From positions 1-64,000 of the forward strand of contig JAIFLR010000022.1 of NCBI GenBank assembly GCA_020048985.1: a DNA stretch of 64,000 bases, read 5' to 3'. Positions within the stretch are counted from its first letter, which is position 1. Each line of letters starts with the position of its first letter. Below the pieces are notes generated by a model. The model ran no database searches. It worked only from the letters and a program-made list of their open reading frames with translations, and was not told where the DNA came from. Position numbers and translations under genes: made by a program. Shown here piece by piece: positions 7,220-15,930 of this stretch. The DNA comes from Halobacteriovorax sp. (GTDB lineage: Bacteria; Bdellovibrionota; Bacteriovoracia; Bacteriovoracales; Bacteriovoracaceae).

Positions 7220-7933
7220 ATGATTTTTTTTTCTGATTTTGACGGAACTCTGACGAAAGAAGGCCGCGAGCTGACTCGTGACTTCTTTGATATTTTGGAT
7301 CAGATCAAAAAAGAAAAGCATGAGTTAGTCATCGTTTCTGGTCGCTCTCTTTCCTGGGGACATTTCTTCCTGACCCATTTTCCCCTGAGTGTCTGCATTA
7401 TGGAGGGCGGCGGGGTGATATTGTACGTCGACGATAACGGGGAAATCGTTCAGGAGCCTTTAATTTCTCAGGCCGAGATTGACCGACTGGCCAACTTTAC
7501 AACAAAACTAAAAAACCATTTTCCAGGTCTTCCTATGTCTGCCGATAGTTATGGTCGTCTGACGGATCGAGCGATTGAGTTTCATTTGATGAATGCTGAG
7601 TGGATCAAAGAAGTTGAAGACTTCATGTATAAAGAAAATATCAATTATTCAAAATCCAATGTTCACATCAACTTTTGGGCCGGTGAAATTTCAAAATATC
7701 TTGGAGTTGTTCAATTTATGAAGAAATTTCGACCTGAAGTAAAAGAAGAAGATTGCTGGTTTTTTGGGGACGCTGCAAACGATCAGAGCATGTTTGAATC
7801 TTTCTATAATTCAGTGGGCGTAAGTAACATCCATCATTGTTTGCATCTTTTGACCCATAAGCCTCGAATCATCCTTGAGGGAATCGATAATGCGGGCCCC
7901 AAAGGTGTTCTCAATTTTATCCGTAAGTTCTAG
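7220..7933 (+). CDS. HAD-superfamily hydrolase (Cof/sucrose-phosphatase-like)
   Basis: 237 residues from the ATG at 7220; the track extends upstream through the previous gene without need. Motif I is SDFDGTLT with both catalytic Asp, motif II IVSGRS, and motif IV FGDAANDQSMF, placing it in the type IIB (Cof, trehalose/sucrose-phosphatase) branch of Mg-dependent phosphatases. The substrate is probably a sugar phosphate and cannot be named. Its 3' end overlaps that of the convergent ABC ATPase gene by 4 bases. Confidence 0.8.
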   Translation: MIFFSDFDGTLTKEGRELTRDFFDILDQIKKEKHELVIVSGRSLSWGHFFLTHFPLSVCIMEGGGVILYVDDNGEIVQEPLISQAEIDRLANFTTKLKNHFPGLPMSADSYGRLTDRAIEFHLMNAEWIKEVEDFMYKENINYSKSNVHINFWAGEISKYLGVVQFMKKFRPEVKEEDCWFFGDAANDQSMFESFYNSVGVSNIHHCLHLLTHKPRIILEGIDNAGPKGVLNFIRKF

Positions 7934-8583
7934 CTTAGAGTTCCGTCAACTAAGGTGATTTGTCTTCTGGCCTTGGCGGCAAATTCTTTGTCGTGGGTCA
8001 CATAAATAATCGTTGTGCCCTTCTCTTTATTTATTTTTTCAAATAATTCAATAATCATAAGGCCATTGATGGAATCAAGGTTTCCGGTAGGCTCATCAGC
8101 GAAAATATAAGTTGGCTCCATGATGAGCGCTCTGGCGATGGCCACTCGCTGCTGCTCACCCCCAGAGAGTTCTGAAGGATATCTATTCTCTAATCCCTCA
8201 AGGCCGACTTCTTTGAGAAGTTGCATGGCGAGGGGTCTTCTTTTTTCTAATTCGCGGGCCTTCCTTGCAGGGAGAAGCACATTTTCAGCTGCTGAGAGCT
8301 CTTGAATTAAGTAGTGAAACTGAAAAACAAAACCGATATTTTTATTTCTTAAAGTATAAATCTCTTCTTTGGGGATTTCGGTGACGTTGTGTTTATCATA
8401 AAAAACATCACCCGAAGTCGCTCGATCAAGAGTGGAGATAATGTAGAGGAGGGTACTCTTACCAGAACCAGATCTTCCGACTAATGAAACAAACTCCCCG
8501 TTCTCGATTTTGAGATTGATACTTTTGAGAACAGGATTTTTTGAATTGGGAAAAGTTTTTACCAAGTTTATTGTTTGGATCAT
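7930..8583 (-). CDS. ABC transporter ATP-binding protein (LolD/MacB type)
   Basis: 217 residues with Walker A GRSGSGKST, Q-loop FVFQFHYL, signature LSGGEQQR, Walker B YIFADEP and switch His (VTHD). Size and the EQQR signature fit the LolD/MacB/FtsE group that powers movement of lipoproteins or small molecules out of the inner membrane. It is translationally coupled (TAATG) to the permease gene upstream and ends a three-gene operon with a periplasmic adaptor. Confidence 0.88.
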   Translation of the reverse strand: MIQTINLVKTFPNSKNPVLKSINLKIENGEFVSLVGRSGSGKSTLLYIISTLDRATSGDVFYDKHNVTEIPKEEIYTLRNKNIGFVFQFHYLIQELSAAENVLLPARKARELEKRRPLAMQLLKEVGLEGLENRYPSELSGGEQQRVAIARALIMEPTYIFADEPTGNLDSINGLMIIELFEKINKEKGTTIIYVTHDKEFAAKARRQITLVDGTLS

Positions 8584-9830
8584 TATTGACCACCTGATCT
8601 GATAATTTCCATCGGTTCCATTTTTCCTGCTTCCCTCGCCGGAATAATAGAGGAGAATACTGAGGAAAGCATGGCAATCCCAAATGCTTTAACATAGATA
8701 ATTGAGTCAAAGGAGATAATCATGGTATTTCCTGGGCCACTCATCCTGCCAGGAACAACTTCAATCTGCGCCATAATGTGACAGATCAGATTGCCGGCAA
8801 ATAATCCAATTACCCCACCAATCAGCCCTAGAACGAGGCCTTGGTTAAAAAAAAGTTTCACAATATCATTTGGTGTAAAACCCATGGATCTCAAAATGGC
8901 GATGTCTCTTTTCTTTTGATTCACGAGAATACTCAAGATGTTATAGATCCCAAAACCTGCAACAACGATAATTGCGATGGTCATTGAGTTTCGGACAATA
9001 TCCTGAGTCTTGAAAACTGATAGTATTGAAGCGGATGACTCTTGCCATGCCAGCACTTTATCGCGCGCTGTAATCTTCCAATCATCGGCTTTAATTTGCG
9101 CTAGATCCGGATTGTATAATTTAACGGCAATATCAGTAATTTCACTTGGGGTTCCCCGCAATTTCTGAGCATCCACCAAGGACATAAAGGCGGTGCCTTC
9201 ATCGATCGGTCTAATCCCCGTTTCAAACGCTCCCACAATCTTGAAGGCTTGAGGGGCCTCGCTGCCTGTGGAAATCAGGATTGTCTCGGATAGCCTTGTT
9301 CCAAGTTGCTCCATGAGTTTGGTGCCAATGATGATTCTGTTGCCAGAATTTCCCATATCTTTAAATGAACCTTGCTTCATGTAGTTTTGAATATTGGTAA
9401 CTTTTATCTGGCGCTCATATTGAGAGCCAATAATTCGTCCGGCTTTAGTCACCTTGGCCTGAGCGAAAATGACTTGTGAAACAACCTGGGGAGAGTAGGC
9501 AGCAACGTCCGGGTCTCGGTCTAATTTATTAAACCATCCAAGTGGATATTCAATTCTTGAAGAGTCCTTTCGTCCTGAAGGAGGAATGAGCCAGAAGACA
9601 TGCTTGGAAGATGGATAAGCGCTCATTTCCTCAGCTGTTAAAATGTCTTCTCGTGAAGAAATTCTAATATGGGCTTCGTTGTTAACGAGTTGCTCTAACA
9701 TGTAAGACTGAAAGCCAAGCATCATGCCGGAAATTGCAACATAAGCCGCGGTACCGATGGTGATACCCAAGAGGATAAGAATGCTTTGTTTTTTTCTCGC
9801 CAATAAATGGCGGAGGCTTAAAAACATCAT
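8583..9830 (-). CDS. ABC transporter permease (MacB/LolCE type)
   Basis: 415 residues. One N-terminal membrane segment after RHLLARKKQSILILLG is followed by a large periplasmic MacB_PCD-like domain and three C-terminal helices (FtsX domain, with ILRSMGFTPNDIVKLFFNQG). It ends in the family-typical PAREAGKMEPMEIIR. With the ATPase at 7930 and the adaptor at 9827 it should form a MacAB-like or Lol-like exporter. A single permease suggests a homodimer. Confidence 0.85.
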   Translation of the reverse strand: MMFLSLRHLLARKKQSILILLGITIGTAAYVAISGMMLGFQSYMLEQLVNNEAHIRISSREDILTAEEMSAYPSSKHVFWLIPPSGRKDSSRIEYPLGWFNKLDRDPDVAAYSPQVVSQVIFAQAKVTKAGRIIGSQYERQIKVTNIQNYMKQGSFKDMGNSGNRIIIGTKLMEQLGTRLSETILISTGSEAPQAFKIVGAFETGIRPIDEGTAFMSLVDAQKLRGTPSEITDIAVKLYNPDLAQIKADDWKITARDKVLAWQESSASILSVFKTQDIVRNSMTIAIIVVAGFGIYNILSILVNQKKRDIAILRSMGFTPNDIVKLFFNQGLVLGLIGGVIGLFAGNLICHIMAQIEVVPGRMSGPGNTMIISFDSIIYVKAFGIAMLSSVFSSIIPAREAGKMEPMEIIRSGGQ

Positions 9831-10549
9831 GGTAAAACTATTTCATCTTCAAGAGATAGGGCGGGAGATAAAATCTCAGCTTTTTCCTGATCAACTAAAC
9901 CTAGCTGAACCATCACTTTTTCTTTTTTCTTGTTTCTCACAACTACGATATGACCATTAGCAATGGCTTTGACGGGTAAGAGTGTGACATCTTTTTTCCT
10001 CGCCACTTCAAAAGCAACATCTGCAGACATTCCAGGTAAAACACCCTTGGGCCACTCCTCTATCAATACTTTGGCGATGAATTGATCGTTTTTTGGATAA
10101 ATGGTAGAAATTGTTCCAATCAGTTTTTTATTTCTAAAAAATTCAAAACTGATTTCAGCCTTCATTCCTTTGGATAATTTCATTGCCCCTTGCTGCTCCA
10201 AGGAAACTTCGAGATACAAATGATTAAGGTCAACGAGACTTAAAATAATAGTTTGGGGAAATAGGTTCTCACTAATAACCACGGGAATATCGGTGATCTT
10301 TCCAGAGAAGGGAGCCCCATAGACTGAGCCTTGATCAGTTAAAAAAAGTTTCTGACCTTTCTTCACGTCCTGACCTTCAACAACATAAAATTCTTTTACT
10401 GATGAGAGAATCGCTGCTTTCGCGTCATAGGTATATTCGGATTTGATAATGCCCAAACCGTATACTGCTTCTATGACTTCACCCTTCACGGGATGCACGG
10501 TCGTCTTGTTGCATGAAATAAAAAGTAAGAGAATTAAGAACTTGAACAT
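9827..10549 (-). CDS. Periplasmic adaptor lipoprotein (HlyD/MacA family, short)
   Basis: 240 residues with lipobox LLLFISC, a short lipoyl/barrel-sandwich region (GQDVKKGQKLFLTDQ, APFSGKITDIPV) and a beta-barrel part (LYLEVSLEQQGAMKLSKGMKAEI). The long coiled-coil hairpin of full MacA is missing, so it is a reduced adaptor that may not reach a TolC partner. A strong ribosome site (AGGAG) precedes the ATG. First gene of the adaptor-permease-ATPase operon, with a 4-base overlap to the permease. Confidence 0.75.
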   Translation of the reverse strand: MFKFLILLLFISCNKTTVHPVKGEVIEAVYGLGIIKSEYTYDAKAAILSSVKEFYVVEGQDVKKGQKLFLTDQGSVYGAPFSGKITDIPVVISENLFPQTIILSLVDLNHLYLEVSLEQQGAMKLSKGMKAEISFEFFRNKKLIGTISTIYPKNDQFIAKVLIEEWPKGVLPGMSADVAFEVARKKDVTLLPVKAIANGHIVVVRNKKKEKVMVQLGLVDQEKAEILSPALSLEDEIVLP

Positions 10550-10612
10550 GACCGTCTCCTGAGGGTGTAGAGGCAGGTCAATTTATACAATATAATTGTT
10601 AACTATATAATC

Positions 10613-11677
10613 TCAAAATAGCTTAAGTTTCTCACGAATGAGGTTTTCAACATCTGACACGCCTAAATGAAGAGTTGTTTCTATCCATTGGGTCAAATCC
10701 AGAGGAAGAGGGGCAATGAAGTGCATAAGATCGTCTGCGGGGTAGGATAATTTTAGCGCCACTGCGTGAAGCGCCTGCCGAGGTATCTGCATCTTGGCGT
10801 GGTCGTCTTGGGTTGCAGTAAAATCTTTGAAGCGCATAAAAATGCTAGAGTCACCATTGTAGAGTTTGTCTCCCAGTAAGGGATAGCCATTACAGGCAGC
10901 GTGGACACGAATTTGGTGCTGGCGGCCACTCAAAGGAAAGGCCAGGGCCAGGACATAATTATCTTTTTCCAGTACCAGTTCAAAATGAGTTTCAGCATCC
11001 TTCCCCTCCTCTGACAATTCATCATAGGAGCTGATTAAGCCGCGAGGAATAGCGTTTTCATCTCTTCCAAGTCGCTCCTTAGCAGTGAATGGAAAGGCTT
11101 TGGCGTTTGGATTTTTGTGAGCAACCAGAAAGTAGCATTTCTTAACCTTATCTTCTTCAAAGAGAAGACTCACTTTTTGTGAGACCTTGGGATTTTTTCC
11201 GAGCATCAAAATTCCAGAAGTTTCTCGGTCAAGGCGATGAATCGAATGCATGGTGTGCTTATAAATGGTTTCATAAAAAACAGTGGCGCAGTAAAAAAGG
11301 TTTTTGCCCGCTGGGTGAGTAATCATAAAAGGAGGTTTATTAATCACCAACAGGCCCGCGTCTTCAAAAATGATGCTTGGCTCTTGATCACGAGGAACAA
11401 CCTCGCCATGCCAGTATTCATCTTCGATCATGCCATCATTGTGAGTTGTAACAGTTACTCGTTCACCAAAATGGACTTTTACACTGGATTTATGTGGAGG
11501 GGTTCTTCCGCTAATAACGACTTCACCCTTTTCAATTTTCTTCTTTAGAAACTGCCTTGAAAGGGTCGGCATCTGAGTCATGACAAACTGATCAAGTCGT
11601 AAATTATCATGCTCATTGAGAACAGGATAACTTACGACATATTTTTCAGTGGTAAAGGATTTTTCTATTTCACTCAT
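10613..11677 (-). CDS. RluA-family rRNA/tRNA pseudouridine synthase
   Basis: 354 residues. An S4 RNA-binding domain lies at the N-terminus (LRLDQFVMTQMPTLSRQFLKKKIEKG). The catalytic domain has the HRLDRETSGIL motif with its nucleophilic Asp, and further on GRQHQIRVH, both diagnostic for RluA-type enzymes. Whether it matches RluC, RluD or another member cannot be settled. It overlaps the prkA-like gene upstream by 4 bases (ATGA), an unusual partner. Confidence 0.9.
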   Translation of the reverse strand: MSEIEKSFTTEKYVVSYPVLNEHDNLRLDQFVMTQMPTLSRQFLKKKIEKGEVVISGRTPPHKSSVKVHFGERVTVTTHNDGMIEDEYWHGEVVPRDQEPSIIFEDAGLLVINKPPFMITHPAGKNLFYCATVFYETIYKHTMHSIHRLDRETSGILMLGKNPKVSQKVSLLFEEDKVKKCYFLVAHKNPNAKAFPFTAKERLGRDENAIPRGLISSYDELSEEGKDAETHFELVLEKDNYVLALAFPLSGRQHQIRVHAACNGYPLLGDKLYNGDSSIFMRFKDFTATQDDHAKMQIPRQALHAVALKLSYPADDLMHFIAPLPLDLTQWIETTLHLGVSDVENLIREKLKLF

Positions 11678-13869
11678 CTCTGAGTGTCATAGCGCATTTT
11701 TAACAGATGTTGAAGTGATGAAATCGCCCCGTTCTCAGAATAATGGTACTTTTTCTGAAGAGTATCAATAATTCCTGTAATTTGGTCTTTAACTGTTATT
11801 TCCAGACCATTTCGAGTGCCCTCATGCTTTTCAGCAAGGTAAAGCACGAGATTCTTACCAATTTTATCGATCACCTTCTTCTGTTCCTTTCGATAAGACT
11901 CTTGAAGTAAGTGGACTAGGTCTTCAAAGACCTCACTGTAAACGATAGGTTTTCCACGATTGTCCAAAGCATAAGCACCAAGGCGGGCTATGAGGTTAGA
12001 GCGGAATTTTTCCGGAGCCTCAGACATATGAACGTTGGACTCAAATTCATTGATAAAATATGAATCCGGCGTTTCAAACTTTCCGGTTACTGTATTCTTG
12101 GTTTTCTCGCCCTTTATAACAGCATTAATGCTCATTATGTATTTTGAAACATAATCTTCATAAGAGCGATCATCAACTAATCCCAAAGATTCTCTGACTT
12201 CTGTATCTAACAGATTGAGGCAATAGGCTTCAATCATGTCTAGGGCCTTCGATGGGTGATGATATTCACCCTGAGGCGAAATATTGAGGAAATCAAATTC
12301 GGCTTTTTTCTCATTCAGGTTTCTGAGGTACTCGACAACTTCAATAAAAGTTACACTCTTGTGAGAGTAAGCCAGATCATAAATGAATTGTTTTACTTCA
12401 CGGGGAGAAATACCAAATTTACCTTCATACATGGAGTCGTTGTCGTATTCGTTTTGAATCTCATCAATGCTCATTTTAAGCAGCTGTCTGGATTCAGAAT
12501 CAAAGGAATCAGGTGTCTCTTTATCAGAATAAAGCAGACACTTTTCGAGCGGTGATAAGGCTTCTGCAATTTTGCCAAGCTTTTCGTCTTTGTAGTTTTT
12601 GCCAATTGGAGCACGCATCCTTGTCATGACAGACCATAAACAGAGGGCCGACAGGGAATGTGGTTCAAAGGAAGCTTGTTCTTTTAATTTGTTTATTTGA
12701 TCGTGGTAAATCTTCTCTTCCTCTTTGTGACTCATGAGGTAGGGGACTTTGAGGAAATTAAACCGACCCTTAAATGAGTTAAAATCCGGGTGTTGCTTGA
12801 AGGCAGCAAAATGGATTTCGTTGGATGATCCAATGAAGAAAATATCTAGTTCTGTTAAAATTCCATGGAGGTTGATGGTTTTTGATTCCATCGTCATTAA
12901 GAGATATTTAAATGTATCGAGTGGTCTCTTTAGAAGGTCGGAGAATTCAAGAATTCCTCTATTGGCCAGAACGACTTCTCCTGTAATTGAAAACAGGTTG
13001 AGCGATTGAAGGCTGGGCGGAAGCGAGGCAAGCCTTCTGTCCATGGTGATTTGCTGCAAATTTGCGTCGACATGGAGCTGAGGCTCAATGGTAGTTGCAC
13101 CTATTGAATAACGTCGGTTGATAAAAAGTCTCTCAACTCTGATGTGTTTAAATACCTCACGGTAATCACCCTTATAGTTTTTCAAGAGTGCATCAAAAAT
13201 GAGTCTATTCCTCTGAGAAAGGTCACCGTTATAGAGATAGCTCTTTTTAACTTCCTCTAAGCGGTTTTGATCTTTTTTAAAGGCATCTTCTATTAGCTTT
13301 TGGCGTGTTTTAATCGGTATCAGTAGAAGCGGATGATCTTTCAGCTCTGACGTGATGATGGCGCTGATATCTTTATCTTCAAGGAATGCGTAAGAATTGA
13401 GATTTTTATCTGAAGTTCCTCCACCTAGTCCGAGTGATCCTTTTACAAACTGATCAATCGGAAAAATCCAGTTAAATGAAAAGAGTGACCCCTCATCAGA
13501 TGCTGCGTAATCTTCGGTCGAGAGCATGATCTTTTTAATTAGACTAGATTTTGATGAGCCATTTGGGCCGATGAGAAGAATGAACTTATTGTTAAATCCT
13601 TCTTCCATAAAGTTTTGAAGAAATTGATAAATTCTATTTTGGGTTTTGATTTGACCGTGGACCGGAGGAGCATCTGAATGCTCTCTGGTGAAAAGCTTAA
13701 AGCTTCCATTCGGATTTTTTCCGAAATAGTCGAACATATCTCGTAGGTAGATATTTGTTGGTCGTAACTCTTTTTGAGGGTGCTTCTCAAAGAGGTTCAT
13801 GTAGTCATCAAACGCTAAGAGATTAACGTAACGACCTTCTTCTTTATTTACTTCTTCCATCCATTTCAT
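11674..13869 (-). CDS. prkA: PrkA-family serine protein kinase / AAA ATPase
   Basis: About 731 residues from the ATG at 13869, which has an AGG five bases upstream and aligns with the start of the PrkA N-domain; the track's start is 27 codons earlier. It has the PrkA AAA region with Walker A (LIGPNGSSKSS), the LNLFSITGEVVLANRGILEFSDLLK stretch typical of the family, and a PrkA C-domain. E. coli YeaG and B. subtilis PrkA are relatives acting in stress and sporulation signalling. The usual neighbours YeaH/YcgB are absent; an RluA-type gene follows instead. Confidence 0.88.
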   Translation of the reverse strand: MKWMEEVNKEEGRYVNLLAFDDYMNLFEKHPQKELRPTNIYLRDMFDYFGKNPNGSFKLFTREHSDAPPVHGQIKTQNRIYQFLQNFMEEGFNNKFILLIGPNGSSKSSLIKKIMLSTEDYAASDEGSLFSFNWIFPIDQFVKGSLGLGGGTSDKNLNSYAFLEDKDISAIITSELKDHPLLLIPIKTRQKLIEDAFKKDQNRLEEVKKSYLYNGDLSQRNRLIFDALLKNYKGDYREVFKHIRVERLFINRRYSIGATTIEPQLHVDANLQQITMDRRLASLPPSLQSLNLFSITGEVVLANRGILEFSDLLKRPLDTFKYLLMTMESKTINLHGILTELDIFFIGSSNEIHFAAFKQHPDFNSFKGRFNFLKVPYLMSHKEEEKIYHDQINKLKEQASFEPHSLSALCLWSVMTRMRAPIGKNYKDEKLGKIAEALSPLEKCLLYSDKETPDSFDSESRQLLKMSIDEIQNEYDNDSMYEGKFGISPREVKQFIYDLAYSHKSVTFIEVVEYLRNLNEKKAEFDFLNISPQGEYHHPSKALDMIEAYCLNLLDTEVRESLGLVDDRSYEDYVSKYIMSINAVIKGEKTKNTVTGKFETPDSYFINEFESNVHMSEAPEKFRSNLIARLGAYALDNRGKPIVYSEVFEDLVHLLQESYRKEQKKVIDKIGKNLVLYLAEKHEGTRNGLEITVKDQITGIIDTLQKKYHYSENGAISSLQHLLKMRYDTQR

Positions 13870-13882
13870 ATAACCTGATCCT

Positions 13883-15112
13883 GTGAATAGGGATTCTTCC
13901 ATTATACCAAAGATCATCGTGATCTTGGGTTTTCTTACTGTTATAGGCATAATTTTGCTTTTCTTTCGGCCTAGACCGGAAACTCGTCGACAATCTCAGC
14001 GCCCTATAACCTCTGAAAAGCTTTTTGCTCAGGTGATCCAAGCCGCTCAGCCACAAATTCAAAAACTTTGGGAAGAAGGAGACCGCTTCATAGGCAATCA
14101 TGGTCTAAAATGTGATTCTGACATACTTTTTAAACAAAATGTTGGCCGCAGTTACTACCAGTGTCAGCCTCATTTTTGGCAATGTTATTGGTCCGGAGGA
14201 GTCAAAAAAGATCCGGCTTTAAAAATAGAGATGTTTGGTCAAACTTTCCATATTCGCGCTAAGGCCAGCTTCCAACCCATTGAGGCCTATTCACCTGCAC
14301 CCCGTTATTACGAAATCCTCAGAGGTCCATACCAGGGCCTGAATTTTCATTATGGAGCTCTCATCGAGCTTAGCATGGATGAAGTCCCAGATATGACATG
14401 GCCGGTGGTTTTAACTGACACTTGTCGGGATGTGTATTTGCCTGAGCGTATCTATGGTTATGGAAAAAATGACAGTAAAAAAAATAAAGATTTTATCTGG
14501 GATAACTTTGATCGTAAGATTTTTATCGATAAATTCTATGTCTCAAATCAACAAGCGAATGAATGGCGAATTTTAACGGGTCTCCCTAATAAAATTGTTA
14601 CTGATAAATCAAAGTGGGCCTTGCCTTCTCTTTTGAATTCTCAAGATCAAAAAAAGTATTGTTCGTTTTGGGGTAAAAGAGTTTTAGAGGCGAAACTTTT
14701 TGATGCCGCCACCATGACCCCTTCTGACCTTAAAAATCCCTTAGCGGATAGAGTTCAGCGACCTCAAACTCCTTGGCAAAGGGACATTGGTAAAAGTTTT
14801 TTAGGTATGGCGCGGATAAATTCTGACTATCAACTCACACCTCTGGATTGTCAGCTCGCTCAAGTCAAAGGATGCCAGGAGAAATATTTCTCAACTGACT
14901 CAGTTACATGGATGGGAATTAATTATGCTCTGGGATTTTATCCGGAAGCCCTAATCAATTTTATCGAACCAAATAAGAACCTTAAACTCTCATCAAAATT
15001 TCATCCACCAGAGGCGGGCGTGCATGAATTGGGGATTCGAGGTAAGTGGGATGGCAAGCTTGATCCAAGTTTGCCTGTAGCTTTTAGATGCTACGAAGAG
15101 GTCTCATTATGA
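13883..15112 (+). CDS. Membrane-anchored protein with a diverged FGE/sulfatase-modifying-factor-like domain
   Basis: 409 residues from a GTG at 13883. One N-terminal helix (IIVILGFLTVIGIILLFF) anchors a periplasmic domain. Two stretches recall the formylglycine-generating-enzyme fold: FIDKFYVSNQQANEW (compare the family's FxIDxxEVTNxxF) and, at the end, HELGIRGKWDG ... VAFRCYEE (compare ELxxxGxW ... GFRC). The middle is much diverged, so I call a fold relationship and not an activity. Start codons of this gene and prkA lie only about 13 bases apart head to head, so their promoters must overlap each other's coding sequence. Confidence 0.55.
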   Translation: MNRDSSIIPKIIVILGFLTVIGIILLFFRPRPETRRQSQRPITSEKLFAQVIQAAQPQIQKLWEEGDRFIGNHGLKCDSDILFKQNVGRSYYQCQPHFWQCYWSGGVKKDPALKIEMFGQTFHIRAKASFQPIEAYSPAPRYYEILRGPYQGLNFHYGALIELSMDEVPDMTWPVVLTDTCRDVYLPERIYGYGKNDSKKNKDFIWDNFDRKIFIDKFYVSNQQANEWRILTGLPNKIVTDKSKWALPSLLNSQDQKKYCSFWGKRVLEAKLFDAATMTPSDLKNPLADRVQRPQTPWQRDIGKSFLGMARINSDYQLTPLDCQLAQVKGCQEKYFSTDSVTWMGINYALGFYPEALINFIEPNKNLKLSSKFHPPEAGVHELGIRGKWDGKLDPSLPVAFRCYEEVSL

Positions 15113-15930
15113 TTCTTTATCTGTGCTTGATTTTTGCTAATCTGGTTTACGCAGACCCAACATGGAAATGGTCTAACGCGATCAAAGTTGTGGAGAAACA
15201 CGAATTTTACAAAGATAATGAAATTATCATCAAACCGAAAAACTCCTGGCAAACCTTGTTTGCTGTTCTTTACCATGATTCAAATTTAAAAACGCTTAAA
15301 GATTGCGTTTATTATTTGGTTCCAGGTGAGGAAACTGGAAAACTAAAAATTAAAACCATGGTGGCAGAGAACAAATGTGAAACTCATCTCTATCAACCGG
15401 GGGATCAGGAGTGGGAAGGAGTTAAGGCGCTTCAATACTCTATTAATCATAATTCCTTAAGTCTTAGTTTAACCAATGCGAAGTACCAGATTGAGAAATG
15501 GGATGTTCCTTTATTTAATGTATTTGAAAATCCTACGCCCAAAGGTTTGATGTCCTCGGCTGAATACCGCTCACCTAAAATAATATATTTAACACCCTAT
15601 AAAGGTGAGTTAAAAGTAAGACCAATAAGAGGTGTTGCCTTAGCTGATAAACAACTTTGTCATGATATTGGCGAAAATTGCCAAGAGAAGTCTCCCTCCG
15701 TTTGTGGCCAATGTTCAGAAGGGTGGTACGAAACTCCCAACGGATGTTCTCAGGGTCCTAAGTATTGCGGCTCGCTTGAATGTGGAAAGAAAAATCAGAT
15801 TGCTTGCCGCAGAGGCATGAAGTATCAGGGTACTATAACAGAAAATATTTGTGTGAATAATTCCGGTTTTGCTTACTGCGCGAAGGGATTTACCCTACAT
15901 TGTCAGGGGGATTTACCTTACTGCCTGTGA
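15109..15930 (+). CDS. Exported protein with Cys-rich C-terminus
   Basis: About 273 residues from the ATG at 15109, which overlaps the upstream stop as ATGA and follows GAAGAGG. A signal peptide (CLIFANLVYA/DPTW) precedes a beta-rich domain and a C-terminal segment with many Cys (CGQCSEGWYETPNGC and onward) in an EGF-like spacing, which suggests disulfides and an extracytoplasmic location. It is translationally coupled to the FGE-like gene. No family recognised. The last 18 bases overlap the convergent gene. Confidence 0.65.
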   Translation: MILYLCLIFANLVYADPTWKWSNAIKVVEKHEFYKDNEIIIKPKNSWQTLFAVLYHDSNLKTLKDCVYYLVPGEETGKLKIKTMVAENKCETHLYQPGDQEWEGVKALQYSINHNSLSLSLTNAKYQIEKWDVPLFNVFENPTPKGLMSSAEYRSPKIIYLTPYKGELKVRPIRGVALADKQLCHDIGENCQEKSPSVCGQCSEGWYETPNGCSQGPKYCGSLECGKKNQIACRRGMKYQGTITENICVNNSGFAYCAKGFTLHCQGDLPYCL

